Below are positions 1-6,892 of a stretch of 6,892 nucleotides of DNA, piece by piece. The notes beneath the pieces are model-generated. The model was not told where the DNA came from, searched no databases, and worked only from the letters and a program-made list of their open reading frames with translations. Every line of letters begins with the position of its first letter. The stretch's first letter is position 1. Source of the DNA: an uncultured Prevotellaceae bacterium (GTDB lineage Bacteria; Bacteroidota; Bacteroidia; Bacteroidales; Bacteroidaceae); contig CAMJLI010000107.1 of assembly GCA_946406585.1 (NCBI GenBank), positions 1 to 6,892 on the forward strand, given 5' to 3'. The translations under genes were made by a program, and so were the position numbers.

Positions 1-73
1 GGGTGTTTGGTTGTCATTTGCTTTTCCCATTTTTGTATGTCACAATAAAGTGTTTCTATACTCTTTTGTAATC
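1..73. other. gene-free left edge, 3' flank of the TraB-family gene
   Basis: AT-rich stretch downstream of the TraB-family stop codon. I find no convincing coding sequence. One weak dyad (47-66, seven pairs with one mismatch, six-base loop) could sit at the end of the minus-strand transcript. It lacks a good following T-run, so I do not call it a terminator. Confidence 0.5.
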
Positions 74-1015
74 TTATTTCCATTTAATCTGTTCCACCTC
101 ATATCCGGCATCGCAGAGTTTCTGAACGATGCCATGCTCACCTATCAAGTGACCAGAGCCAAAGACAAACATCGTTGGCTTTTCACGCATCGCTGCCACC
201 ATCTTCGGGAGCCATTTCTCGTTACGGTCTTTCAATACCGCTGTCTGTTTTCTGGCCTCAGGAAGATAAAACGTTATGAAACCTTCAAAATCTCCTTTCC
301 TCCAATAGTTGCAAATCTCCTCGTAGCCATCCACTCCTTCTGCTCCCTTCAAGAGCTTTTGTTTACGTTCGTCATAACCTTTCAGGAAAGCCATCAACGA
401 GTCGGCCTGCTCCTCGATGGACAGTAGTGTAGTTTGATTTACTATGATTTCTTGAGGCAATAGATTCTCGCCATCAAGTCCACCAACGTTCCAACCGAGT
501 TCCTTGGCCTTTTGCATGAGGACAAAGTCCATGGCCATTTTTTTCATGTGCTTCTTCCTGAATTCTTTCATCAGGGGCCTGAGAAGGAAACCCTGAAAAT
601 CAGCGGGAGACCAGTTTTGCAATATATCTTTCCAAGTCGGGTCTTCCAAATTGATGGGTATGATTTCCTTGAACTTCTCTTTCAGGATTCCTCCATTCTC
701 TTCGTCTATGACATCGAAGATGTTTTTGCCATCGGGATACTTGACTTTCTGTTTTGCTTCCTTCTGCTGAAACAACCTGTCAGGACTCATCTGCTCCATT
801 GTTGGGGGAATGTACTCTACATACATCTGTTGGCAGTGTGCTTCTGCCTCCTTGTATTCAGCGATGCTGTCGAGCAAAGAGGCTGACAGCACGTGTATGG
901 TGCCAAGCATGTACGACGGCTCTGAAAGACCATTTCCGCTAATGCGGAAGAGGAACTGTGCATCAGCGGTAAAGGCGATGAAAGTGAAGAGGGCTATGAT
1001 GATTATTCTTTTCAT
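74..1015 (-). CDS. secreted TraB/GumN-family protein
   Basis: This encodes a 313-residue protein of the TraB/GumN (TIKI-like) family, seen from two diagnostic motifs. Near the N-terminus is a G-x-x-H motif within YMLGTIH (G38, H41); near the C-terminus is a second one, GSGH (286-289), followed by a glycine-rich stretch ending in GYEVEQI. In the animal relatives (TIKI) these paired GX2H motifs belong to a metal-dependent protease active site. The bacterial members have no settled function, so a peptidase role here is only an inference. Residues 1-19 form a type I signal peptide (basic MKR, an isoleucine-rich core, cleavage probably after ADA before Q20), and there is no lipobox cysteine, which points to the periplasm. 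I chose the ATG at 1015 because it gives this clean signal peptide. In-frame starts further upstream (GTG at 1057, ATG at 1048) would add 11-14 polar residues before it. The gene is divergent from the exonuclease gene and appears to be transcribed alone. Confidence 0.88.
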   Translation of the reverse strand: MKRIIIIALFTFIAFTADAQFLFRISGNGLSEPSYMLGTIHVLSASLLDSIAEYKEAEAHCQQMYVEYIPPTMEQMSPDRLFQQKEAKQKVKYPDGKNIFDVIDEENGGILKEKFKEIIPINLEDPTWKDILQNWSPADFQGFLLRPLMKEFRKKHMKKMAMDFVLMQKAKELGWNVGGLDGENLLPQEIIVNQTTLLSIEEQADSLMAFLKGYDERKQKLLKGAEGVDGYEEICNYWRKGDFEGFITFYLPEARKQTAVLKDRNEKWLPKMVAAMREKPTMFVFGSGHLIGEHGIVQKLCDAGYEVEQIKWK

Positions 1016-1063
1016 CGTTGTTTCTGATTTTTGGATGCATGGAAACATGGTCACCACGACAGA

Positions 1064-1085
1064 AGAGCAGGTCTATCAGTGCTCT
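1064..1085 (-). other. small hairpin in the TraB-family mRNA leader
   Basis: A perfect 6-bp inverted repeat (AGAGCA / TGCTCT) with a 10-base loop lies about 50 bases upstream of the ATG, inside the predicted leader of roughly 120 bases. It has no T-run and is too short to call a terminator or riboswitch. It may be chance or a minor leader structure. Confidence 0.25.
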
Positions 1086-1144
1086 CGGCCATTCCGTGCC
1101 GTTTTTGTCATTCAGTCATAAAACAGTTGTATAAATTTACAATG

Positions 1145-1176
1145 CAAAAATAACATTTTCTTTTTAACTATTCAAG
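1145..1176 (-). promoter_or_regulatory. candidate Bacteroidetes promoter for the TraB-family gene
   Basis: Read on the minus strand, CTTG (1176-1173) is followed after 20 bases by TATTTTTG (1152-1145). This matches the Bacteroidetes primary-sigma pattern of TTTG, 19-21 bases, TAnnTTTG, with a full -7 match and three of four bases at -33. Transcription would start near 1138, leaving a leader of about 120 bases before the ATG at 1015. The same CTTG-N20 geometry appears upstream of tamL, which adds support. Confidence 0.6.
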
Positions 1177-1185
1177 TATAATGTC

Positions 1186-1217
1186 TCCGAAACCATACTT
1201 TTTTAATATGTTTCGGA
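1186..1217. repeat. bulged 11-bp inverted repeat between divergent genes
   Basis: The left arm (1186-1197, TCCGAAACCATA) and right arm (1207-1217, TATGTTTCGGA) pair over 11 bases if one C of the left arm is bulged. The 9-base loop contains a T6 run. The outer eight pairs of TCCGAAA(C)/TTTCGGA make up most of the strength. It sits just upstream of the TraB-family -33 box and about 75 bases before the exonuclease promoter. That position would suit an operator or a remnant terminator-like hairpin, but no regulator binding is shown. Confidence 0.55.
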
Positions 1218-1256
1218 TAGGTCATAGTTTCTATTCATAAGTCTGTCGTAGGTGAT

Positions 1257-1266
1257 TTTCATGAAA
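1257..1266. repeat. 10-bp perfect palindrome TTTCATGAAA
   Basis: A perfect 10-base palindrome lies about 25 bases upstream of the candidate -33 box of the exonuclease gene. It could be half of a regulator site, but a palindrome of this size in AT-rich DNA may also be chance. No second copy is seen nearby. Confidence 0.25.
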
Positions 1267-1290
1267 GGCACCAAACTTTTTGCAAGGAAG

Positions 1291-1323
1291 TATGAAGCTT
1301 GTTGTGAAAAATAAATACCTTTG
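1291..1323 (+). promoter_or_regulatory. candidate promoter for the exonuclease gene
   Basis: TATG (1291-1294), 21 bases, then TACCTTTG (1316-1323). The -7 box is a full match to the Bacteroidetes TAnnTTTG consensus; the -33 box matches three of four bases. Transcription would start near 1330, about 33 bases before the ATG at 1363. The stretch just before that ATG is pyrimidine-rich with no Shine-Dalgarno sequence, as is common in this phylum. Confidence 0.6.
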
Positions 1324-1362
1324 CATACCCCAATGGACTAACGTTGACACCTCTTTTTTCGT

Positions 1363-1890
1363 ATGAAGGATTTCATCGCAATAGACTTTGAAACAGCAAA
1401 CGGACAGCCATCAAGCATCTGTTCGGTGGGCGTGGTAATAGTGAAACAGGGAGAGATGGCAGACTCTTTCTATAGTCTTGTGCATCCTGAGCCAGACTAC
1501 TACAGCTATTTCTGCCGGAGGGTGCATGGAATTGGGCCTGCCGACACTGACAATGCCCCCATTTTCCCAAAGGTGTGGAGAGAGGTGATGGACAGGGTGG
1601 CTGCTTTCTTCCCTCATGATTTGTATGAAGCCCCGCCAGTGCCTTTCGTCGCCCATAATGCCAGTTTCGACCAAGGATGCCTCAAGGCGGCATTCAAGAC
1701 ATATACGATGGATTATCCCGACTATCTGTTCGTTGACACCCTGTCTGCCTCAAGAAGGCTTTTCGGGAAAAAACTGCCAAACCATCAACTGCAAACTGTG
1801 GCTGCCGCTTGCGGATACGACCTTAGGAATCATCATCATGCATTGGCTGATGCCGAGGCTTGCGCTGTTATTGCCATGCATATTTTTTGA
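1363..1890 (+). CDS. DnaQ-like DEDDh 3'-5' exonuclease
   Basis: A 175-residue, single-domain 3'-5' exonuclease of the DnaQ/RNase T fold, expected to remove nucleotides from 3' ends of DNA or RNA using two metal ions. All three Exo motifs are visible. Exo I is IDFETA with D8 and E10, Exo II is AHNASFD with D103, and Exo III is HHALADA with H158 and D163, which places it in the DEDDh rather than DEDDy group. Other family marks are VHGIGP (54-59) after the first strand pair and the LPNHQLQTVA helix before Exo III. It has no polymerase, BRCT or helicase domain and ends 12 residues after the catalytic aspartate, so it is a minimal stand-alone enzyme of the kind often annotated as 'exonuclease' or 'DNA polymerase III epsilon-like'. 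It need not be the replicative proofreader. It has no signal peptide and is probably cytoplasmic. It has its own promoter-like element and a 78-base gap before tamL. Confidence 0.92.
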   Translation: MKDFIAIDFETANGQPSSICSVGVVIVKQGEMADSFYSLVHPEPDYYSYFCRRVHGIGPADTDNAPIFPKVWREVMDRVAAFFPHDLYEAPPVPFVAHNASFDQGCLKAAFKTYTMDYPDYLFVDTLSASRRLFGKKLPNHQLQTVAAACGYDLRNHHHALADAEACAVIAMHIF

Positions 1891-1917
1891 GTTCAAGGAA
1901 CTATTTGTCAATTATGT

Positions 1918-1949
1918 CTTGTTTTTGTCGACCTTTATTAATATCTTTG
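1918..1949 (+). promoter_or_regulatory. candidate promoter for tamL
   Basis: CTTG (1918-1921), 20 bases, then TATCTTTG (1942-1949): a full Bacteroidetes -7 match and three of four at -33. Transcription would start near 1956, leaving only a dozen bases before the ATG at 1969. That short leader includes a purine-rich run (AAAGAGAAG, 1956-1964) that could help ribosome binding. The element lies in the 78-base gap after the exonuclease stop, so tamL can be expressed independently of it. Confidence 0.6.
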
Positions 1950-1968
1950 CACATTAAAGAGAAGCAGA

Positions 1969-4200
1969 ATGACTGACAGGTGGCATGGAAAAAGCCCATT
2001 TTGGGTTGTGATGATGGTGATGACATGTGTCGTCGCTTTCATATCTTCATGTTCCACCACCAAATTTGTGCCGGATGGGCAATACCTGCTTCAAGGCGTG
2101 AAAGTGAAGTCGAACGACAAGGACTTCGACGCAGACAACTTGCAACAATATATCAGGCAGAAGGGAAACTCAAAATGGTTCTCGCTTTTCAAGATTCCAC
2201 TTGGCGTGTACGACATGGCTGGGCGTGACTCCACCAAATGGATAAACCGAATGCTCAAGAATGTTGGAGAACCGCCTGTGTTGTATGATACATTGCAAGC
2301 CAACGTCACCTCGCAGGACTTGCTCAGGGCCATGCAAAACATGGGATACATGAATGCAAAAGTGGAGCATTCTGTAAAGGTAAAGGGGAAAAAACTAAAG
2401 GCCATATATGAATTGTATCCGGGAAAGTCTTTCAGAATAAGATATCTGAGATACGACATCCAAGACGAGAATATTGGGAAGATATTGGCTGAGAATGATT
2501 CTGCACTCCTGACGCTCAAGAGCGGCATGCCTTTCACCATCAATGGTCTCGACCAGGAAAGGGCAAGGATTACCTCATTGCTCTTGGACAGGGGGTACTA
2601 CAGGTTTCACAAGGAATTCATCAGATTCGAGGCTGACACCATGAGAGGGAGCAGGTTGGTGGATGTCACCATGCATTTGTTGAAATATAGAGAGCATTCC
2701 GACTTGCCGGAAACCAACCACCCTTGTTATAAGATCAGAAACATCACTTATAACTGCATTGACTCCGCCACGGTTTTTATCAATCAGAAGGTGCTCACCA
2801 ACAATACAGCAATGGTGGAGGGCGAGCCTTATTCCGCAACGGACGTACAAAGAACTTACAACAACTTCAGCAGGTTGCATGCGGTGAGGTCCACTAATTT
2901 GAGATTGGTGGAAATACCTGATTCCAACTTGATAGATTGCCATGTGCAATATGGCGTAAACAAACCAAGTACGATCATCTTCCAACCAGAAGGGACAAAT
3001 ACGGCTGGTGACTTGGGAGCGGCCGTGTCGGTTACTTACCAGAATAGAAACCTTTTCCATGGATCGGAGTTGCTTTCCGTGCAGCTTCGTGGCGCCTTCG
3101 AGGCAATCACCGGTCTGGAGGGATATCAAAACGAAGACTACATGGAATATGGCGTGGAGTCGAAAATCTCATTCCCAAGGTTTGTGGCTCCTTTCCTTTC
3201 AAATGATTTCAAAAGGGATGTTAGCTCCACATCTGAGCTGTCTTTCAGCTACAACATGCAGAACAGGCCGGAATTTCACCGGAGGGTGCTTTCTGCTTCG
3301 TGGAGGTATAGATGGGCAAAGCCTTATGACAGATGGACTTATAGTTGGGATGCCATAGACCTCAACTATATCTACATGCCATGGATCTCATCTACTTTCA
3401 AACATGAATACCTCGACAGCGTAAGCAATAGAAACGCCATTCTCAGATACAATTATGAAGACCTGTTCCTGGTGAGAATAGGTGGAGGATTCACTTATAA
3501 TGATGGAGTGACTGCATTGAAGGCAAATGCCGAAGTGGGTGGCAACTTGCTGCGGATGGCGGCCGCGCTCATGAAATTCAAACAGAACGCCAACGGACAG
3601 TATACTCTTTTCAATATTGCTTTCGCGCAGTATGTCAAGGGAGACTTCGACTTCACACGAGTGTTCAGGTTCGACCGCAACAATTCGCTCGTCTTTCACG
3701 CCGGAATGGGTGTGGCATATCCATACGGCAATAGCAAAGTGCTGCCGTTTGAGAAAAGATACTTCTCTGGCGGTGCAAACTCGGTGAGAGGATGGAGTGT
3801 CAGAGGACTGGGACCGGGAAAGTTCAAAGGAAATGACGGCGCCATCGACTTCATCAACCAAACGGGAGACATGAGAATAGACCTCAACCTGGAATACCGT
3901 ACCCACCTCTTCTGGAAATTCAACGGCGCGTTTTTCATCGACAGTGGGAATATCTGGACTTTGAGGGAATATGATGTTCAACCGGGGGGACAGTTCAAGT
4001 TGGATGAGTTCTACAAGCAAATGGCTGTAGCCTACGGATTGGGGGTGAGGCTCAATTTCGACTATTTCATTCTTAGGTTCGACATGGGCATGAAAGCCGT
4101 GAATCCTGCATACGAGGATTCAAAAGGGCATTATCCCATCATCCATCCTGATTTGGGACGCGATTTCGCCTTCCATTTTGCCGTGGGAATGCCTTTCTAA
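1969..4200 (+). CDS. tamL: TamL, Omp85-family outer-membrane lipoprotein (TamA/BamA-like)
   Basis: A 743-residue Omp85 protein of the Bacteroidetes TamL type. TamL proteins are lipidated relatives of TamA that are thought to work with the inner-membrane protein TamB in outer-membrane assembly. Residues 1-27 are a lipoprotein signal (hydrophobic VVMMVMTCVVAF, lipobox ISSC, lipidated C28), followed by the family-typical CSTTKFVPDGQYLL. Residues ~35-330 look like successive POTRA-type domains: one near 35-95, then about 100-150, 151-240 (starting YPGKSFRIRYLRYD) and 251-328. The C-terminal beta-barrel runs from ~333 to 743, with the Omp85 loop-6 motif VRGW (606-609) inside GGANSVRGWSVRGLGPG and a closing strand ending in the aromatic F743, as in a barrel beta-signal. 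No acidic surface-export signal follows C28, so the N-terminus is likely periplasmic. The gene precedes an M13 peptidase gene by 60 bases and no tamB is adjacent. Length is in the usual range. Confidence 0.9.
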   Translation: MTDRWHGKSPFWVVMMVMTCVVAFISSCSTTKFVPDGQYLLQGVKVKSNDKDFDADNLQQYIRQKGNSKWFSLFKIPLGVYDMAGRDSTKWINRMLKNVGEPPVLYDTLQANVTSQDLLRAMQNMGYMNAKVEHSVKVKGKKLKAIYELYPGKSFRIRYLRYDIQDENIGKILAENDSALLTLKSGMPFTINGLDQERARITSLLLDRGYYRFHKEFIRFEADTMRGSRLVDVTMHLLKYREHSDLPETNHPCYKIRNITYNCIDSATVFINQKVLTNNTAMVEGEPYSATDVQRTYNNFSRLHAVRSTNLRLVEIPDSNLIDCHVQYGVNKPSTIIFQPEGTNTAGDLGAAVSVTYQNRNLFHGSELLSVQLRGAFEAITGLEGYQNEDYMEYGVESKISFPRFVAPFLSNDFKRDVSSTSELSFSYNMQNRPEFHRRVLSASWRYRWAKPYDRWTYSWDAIDLNYIYMPWISSTFKHEYLDSVSNRNAILRYNYEDLFLVRIGGGFTYNDGVTALKANAEVGGNLLRMAAALMKFKQNANGQYTLFNIAFAQYVKGDFDFTRVFRFDRNNSLVFHAGMGVAYPYGNSKVLPFEKRYFSGGANSVRGWSVRGLGPGKFKGNDGAIDFINQTGDMRIDLNLEYRTHLFWKFNGAFFIDSGNIWTLREYDVQPGGQFKLDEFYKQMAVAYGLGVRLNFDYFILRFDMGMKAVNPAYEDSKGHYPIIHPDLGRDFAFHFAVGMPF

Positions 4201-4260
4201 ACTCTTCTGCCTTCAATGTCATGTTTGTGATTTTTGACAAATTTGCTAAAATATTTTATT

Positions 4261-6288
4261 ATGATGATGAGAAAAATGATTATTGTTGCTGCTGTAGCTA
4301 TTGCTTCATCAGCCTACGGACAAAACATGTCTTCTGGAATCGACCCGGACAACCTGGACAAGACAGTGCGTCCCGGCGACAACTTCTACCAATATGCCGC
4401 TGGTGGATGGCTTAAGTCGCATCCTCTCGATGATGAGCACACCGACAATGGGGCTTTCACCGACTTGTATGAAAAAAGCCAAAAGGATATTCAGGAACTC
4501 ATACTGCAATATGCTGCCTCGCCACAACAGAAAGGTTCTCTCGGGCAAAAGATAGGCAGCCTCTACAATCTCATGATGGATAGCGTGAGGCTCAACAAGG
4601 AGGGGTGGACACCTCTCAAGCCTACACTGGAGAGAATAAAGGCGATAAAGGACAGGAAAGAGTATCAACTCGTTACGGCACAACTCGACCGCAAAGGCGA
4701 GAATACCATGATGTATGGTATTGGCGTGGGTGCAGACCAACGTGATGCGGATGTGAACATCGTGGGCATATCGCAAGGCGGCATGGGACTGGGTACACGC
4801 GACTATTACCTGAATGATGACGAACAGACAGTGAAAGTGCGTGAGGCTTACAAGACATATGTCAAAAACTTGTTCATGAAGGTTGGTGATGATGAAAGCG
4901 TGGCCCAAGCGAAGATGAAAGCGGTGATGGACATAGAGACGCGCATAGCTAAGGCAAGTTATAGCAGGGTGCAATTGCGTGATGTGGATGCCAACTACCA
5001 CAAAATGAGCTATAACCAATTGGTATGCGACTTCCCTGGCATTGACTGGGGCAACGTCTTCCTGGCTACAGGATTCCCTGCTTTCCAATATGTGGATGTC
5101 GGCCAGCCGGAACCTATTCATGAGGTGGAGAAGATTCTTGCAGAGACTTCGCTCGACGACTTGAAGGCATATGCCGAAATAAAGGTCATAAGTGGTGCTG
5201 CAAGCCAGTTGAGCGATGACTTCCGGCGCGAGGCTTTCAATCTTAGCAGCGTGGTAAGTGGAGTTCAGCAAGACAAACCAAGATGGAAAAGGGCGGTGTC
5301 GCTTGTCAGTGGAGTGCTGGGAGAGGCCATCGGCAAATTGTACGTAGAGAAACATTTCCCCGAGAGCAGCAAAAGCAGGATGATGGAACTGGTGAGAAAC
5401 CTTCAGACTGCTCTTGCACAGCGCATCGACGAGTCCACATGGATGGGAGCTGACACGAAGGTGCAGGCTAAAGACAAACTGAACAATTTCATCGTGAAAA
5501 TAGGTTATCCAGACAAATGGAAGGATTATTCGGGACTTAAGGTGGATGACAATCTTTCGCTATACGAAAATTTGGGGAACATCTCCGAATTCTTGCTCCT
5601 TGACGAACTGAAGAAGAAAGTGAACCAACCTACAGACAAGAGTGAATGGCTGATGACACCACAGACGGTGAATGCCTATTACAATCCGACAACCAACGAA
5701 ATATGCTTCCCGGCTGCCATACTCCAACCGCCGTTCTTCGACCCGAATGCTGATGATGCAGCCAACTATGGTGCCATTGGTGGGGTCATCGGACACGAGA
5801 TGAGCCATGGATTCGACGACCAAGGGTCGCAGTTCGACAAAAATGGAAACCAGCATAATTGGTGGACTGAACAGGACAAGAGCAATTATGAAGCCCGCAC
5901 CAAGGTGCTGGAAGACTATTTCAGTCATGTGGAAGTGGTGGCAGGAAAGTTCATCAACGGCAAACTTACACTTGGAGAGAATATCGGTGACAATGGCGGA
6001 CTAAACATCGCTTTCCGTGCGTTCCAAAATGCCATGGAGAAGAAACCTCTTGGTAATTTGGATGGATTCACTCCTGAGCAAAGGTTCTTCTTGTCATGGG
6101 CGCGTGTCTGGGCAAGCAACCAAAGGCCGGAGTATCAGGAGATGCTGATAACTGTTGACCCTCATTCGCCCAATTTCGCACGTGTGAATGCAGCACTGCC
6201 TCACATCGATGCTTGGTATGATGCTTTCAAGGTGAAGAAGAGCGACAAGATGTTCGTGCCGAAGAAAAAGCGCGCTCATATCTGGTGA
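4261..6288 (+). CDS. pepO: secreted M13-family zinc metallopeptidase (PepO/neprilysin-like)
   Basis: A 675-residue M13 endopeptidase, a family that cleaves peptides within an enclosed cavity. The N-terminal domain opens with TVRPGDNFYQYAAGGW (35-50), a family signature. The catalytic domain carries the substrate-binding NAYYNP (471-476), the zinc site HEMSH (H512, E513, H516) and the third ligand in ENIGDNGG (E573, D577). DPHSP with H635, followed by R641, corresponds to the catalytic His and C-terminal-binding Arg of neprilysin. The chain ends in the conserved Trp (AHIW, W675), although the Cys of the mammalian CRVW end is absent. Residues 1-20 form a type I signal peptide, cut probably after AYG, with no lipobox, so the enzyme is periplasmic or released. 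The start is the first of three consecutive ATGs. A TTG at 4234 is in frame but would put nine extra residues before the signal peptide. No Shine-Dalgarno is seen; the leader is AT-rich. It may be co-transcribed with tamL. Confidence 0.93.
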   Translation: MMMRKMIIVAAVAIASSAYGQNMSSGIDPDNLDKTVRPGDNFYQYAAGGWLKSHPLDDEHTDNGAFTDLYEKSQKDIQELILQYAASPQQKGSLGQKIGSLYNLMMDSVRLNKEGWTPLKPTLERIKAIKDRKEYQLVTAQLDRKGENTMMYGIGVGADQRDADVNIVGISQGGMGLGTRDYYLNDDEQTVKVREAYKTYVKNLFMKVGDDESVAQAKMKAVMDIETRIAKASYSRVQLRDVDANYHKMSYNQLVCDFPGIDWGNVFLATGFPAFQYVDVGQPEPIHEVEKILAETSLDDLKAYAEIKVISGAASQLSDDFRREAFNLSSVVSGVQQDKPRWKRAVSLVSGVLGEAIGKLYVEKHFPESSKSRMMELVRNLQTALAQRIDESTWMGADTKVQAKDKLNNFIVKIGYPDKWKDYSGLKVDDNLSLYENLGNISEFLLLDELKKKVNQPTDKSEWLMTPQTVNAYYNPTTNEICFPAAILQPPFFDPNADDAANYGAIGGVIGHEMSHGFDDQGSQFDKNGNQHNWWTEQDKSNYEARTKVLEDYFSHVEVVAGKFINGKLTLGENIGDNGGLNIAFRAFQNAMEKKPLGNLDGFTPEQRFFLSWARVWASNQRPEYQEMLITVDPHSPNFARVNAALPHIDAWYDAFKVKKSDKMFVPKKKRAHIW

Positions 6289-6309
6289 TAAGGGCATGAT
6301 TTGGCAATA

Positions 6310-6345
6310 AAATATGGGGGTGTGAGTGTTCACGCCCCCATATTT
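6310..6345. terminator. bidirectional intrinsic terminator
   Basis: A 16-bp stem (6310-6325 with 6330-6345) has one G-T wobble and a GTGT loop. The core is GGGGG/CCCCC flanked by AAATAT/ATATTT. On the minus strand the hairpin is followed by TTATT and on the plus strand its 3' arm ends in ATATTT, giving U-rich ends both ways. It lies 21 bases after the M13 peptidase stop and 29 bases after the ABC-F stop, exactly where two convergent genes need a shared terminator. Confidence 0.9.
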
Positions 6346-6374
6346 CAATTGCAGGAAATCTCAAGCAAGTTGTA

Positions 6375-6892
6375 TCATTCTGCCAGTTCGCTCAATTCTA
6401 GCCAGCGCATGCTCTTCTCGTCAAGTTCTTCGTTGAGGATGGGCAGACGCTTGCTCATCTCCGTAATCTGGTCCACGTCCGACGTGCCACCGCAAAGAGC
6501 AGCCTCTATCTTCTGCTTCTCTTCTTCCAGTTCGGCTATATCTGTCTCCAGACGGGCAAATTCGGTCTTTTCCTTGTACGTCATCTTGCGTTTGTCGGTG
6601 TTGCGGTATTCGCGCTTCTGACGTTTCTCCTGTTTGTCGTCCTCTTTCAGGTCTTCCTTCGAACGTAGTCCGCACCATTCACGATATTGGGTGTAGTTGC
6701 CTGGAAAGTCTTTTATCACTCCATCTCCTTTGAAAACAAGTAGATGGTCCACCACCTTGTCCATGAAATAGCGGTCGTGGCTTACAACTATCACGCAGCC
6801 AGGGAAATCGGACAGGTATTCTTCGAGAATCTGAAGCGTGGAGATGTCGAGGTCGTTGGTTGGCTCGTCGAGCACAAGGAAATTGGGATTGC
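6375..6892 (-). CDS. uup: ABC-F ATPase, Uup type (3' part only)
   Basis: The C-terminal ~172 residues of an ABC-F protein; the gene runs off the right edge, so the start, the first ATPase domain and the signature motif of the second are not visible. The visible part begins in the Walker B region of the second ATPase domain ([15 protein letters not shown], with the reading frame open to base 6892), followed by the H-loop VSHDRYF. After this domain comes a charged linker ([18 protein letters not shown]) and a C-terminal coiled coil of about 65 residues, ending in [10 protein letters not shown]. This linker plus terminal coiled coil resembles Uup, a cytoplasmic ABC-F ATPase tied to ribosome function and tolerance of DNA or transposon-related stress, rather than EttA. 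ABC-F proteins lack membrane domains and are not transporters. Assignment to Uup rather than another ABC-F branch rests only on this tail. It is convergent with the M13 peptidase gene. Confidence 0.85.
   Translation of the reverse strand, partial: NPNFLVLDEPTNDLDISTLQILEEYLSDFPGCVIVVSHDRYFMDKVVDHLLVFKGDGVIKDFPGNYTQYREWCGLRSKEDLKEDDKQEKRQKREYRNTDKRKMTYKEKTEFARLETDIAELEEEKQKIEAALCGGTSDVDQITEMSKRLPILNEELDEKSMRWLELSELAE

Noticed and set aside
47..66. Weak dyad downstream of the TraB-family stop as a possible terminator
   Set aside because: Only seven pairs with an internal mismatch, all AT-rich, and no T-run after it on the minus strand.
11..427. 138-codon plus-strand open frame at the left edge
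   Set aside because: It overlaps the 3' end of the TraB-family gene, including its conserved C-terminal GSGH motif, and its translation shows no family features.
1261..1314. 17-codon open frame (MKGTKLFARKYEACCEK) in the divergent intergenic region
   Set aside because: It ends just before the exonuclease -7 box, so the predicted transcript would not contain it, and such short frames are common by chance.
1890..1902. 5-bp hairpin (AGTTC-AAG-GAACT) at the exonuclease stop codon as a terminator
   Set aside because: Too short, low in GC, and not followed by a T-run; readthrough into tamL remains possible.
3388..4020. 210-codon minus-strand open frame inside tamL
   Set aside because: Antisense to the conserved beta-barrel part of TamL, including the loop-6 motif; no recognisable domain and no promoter-like element of its own.
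4234..4262. TTGACA followed after 17 bases by TATTAT, resembling an E. coli sigma-70 promoter
   Set aside because: The -10 would overlap the peptidase ATG, placing transcription inside the gene, and Bacteroidetes use a different promoter consensus.
4309..5355. 348-codon open frame on the minus strand inside the M13 peptidase gene
   Set aside because: It lies wholly antisense to a gene with all its family motifs, its translation is rich in His/Cys/Ile as expected for a shadow frame, and it matches no family I recognise.

Overview
The window looks like a piece of chromosome from a Bacteroidetes species, most likely of the order Bacteroidales (Prevotella-like). Three things point there: upstream elements of the Bacteroidetes sigma type (TTTG-like -33 box, about 20 bases, TAnnTTTG -7 box), start codons without a strong Shine-Dalgarno sequence, and a gene for TamL, the lipoprotein TamA/BamA relative typical of this phylum. 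The exact genus cannot be fixed from the sequence.

Layout, left to right. Bases 1-73 are a gene-free edge. A secreted TraB/GumN-family protein lies on the minus strand (74-1015). A divergent intergenic region of about 350 bases (1016-1362) follows. It holds candidate promoters in both directions, a bulged 11-bp inverted repeat, a short palindrome and a leader hairpin. On the plus strand come a stand-alone DEDDh 3'-5' exonuclease (1363-1890), tamL (1969-4200) with its own promoter-like element, and a secreted M13 (PepO/neprilysin-like) zinc metallopeptidase (4261-6288). A strong bidirectional hairpin terminator (6310-6345) separates this block from the 3' part of a minus-strand ABC-F ATPase of the Uup type, whose start is beyond the right edge.

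Three of the five proteins are exported: the TraB-family protein and the M13 peptidase have type I signal peptides, and TamL has a lipobox. tamL and the peptidase gene are 60 bases apart on the same strand with no terminator between them, so they may be co-transcribed as an envelope-related pair. The exonuclease and the ABC-F protein are cytoplasmic and look unrelated to that role.

I see no mobile element, CRISPR array, tRNA, rRNA or broken gene. All five genes belong to recognisable families with intact key motifs. I do not see an undescribed system. The points most worth a second look are the inverted repeat between the divergent genes and the absence of a tamB gene next to tamL.
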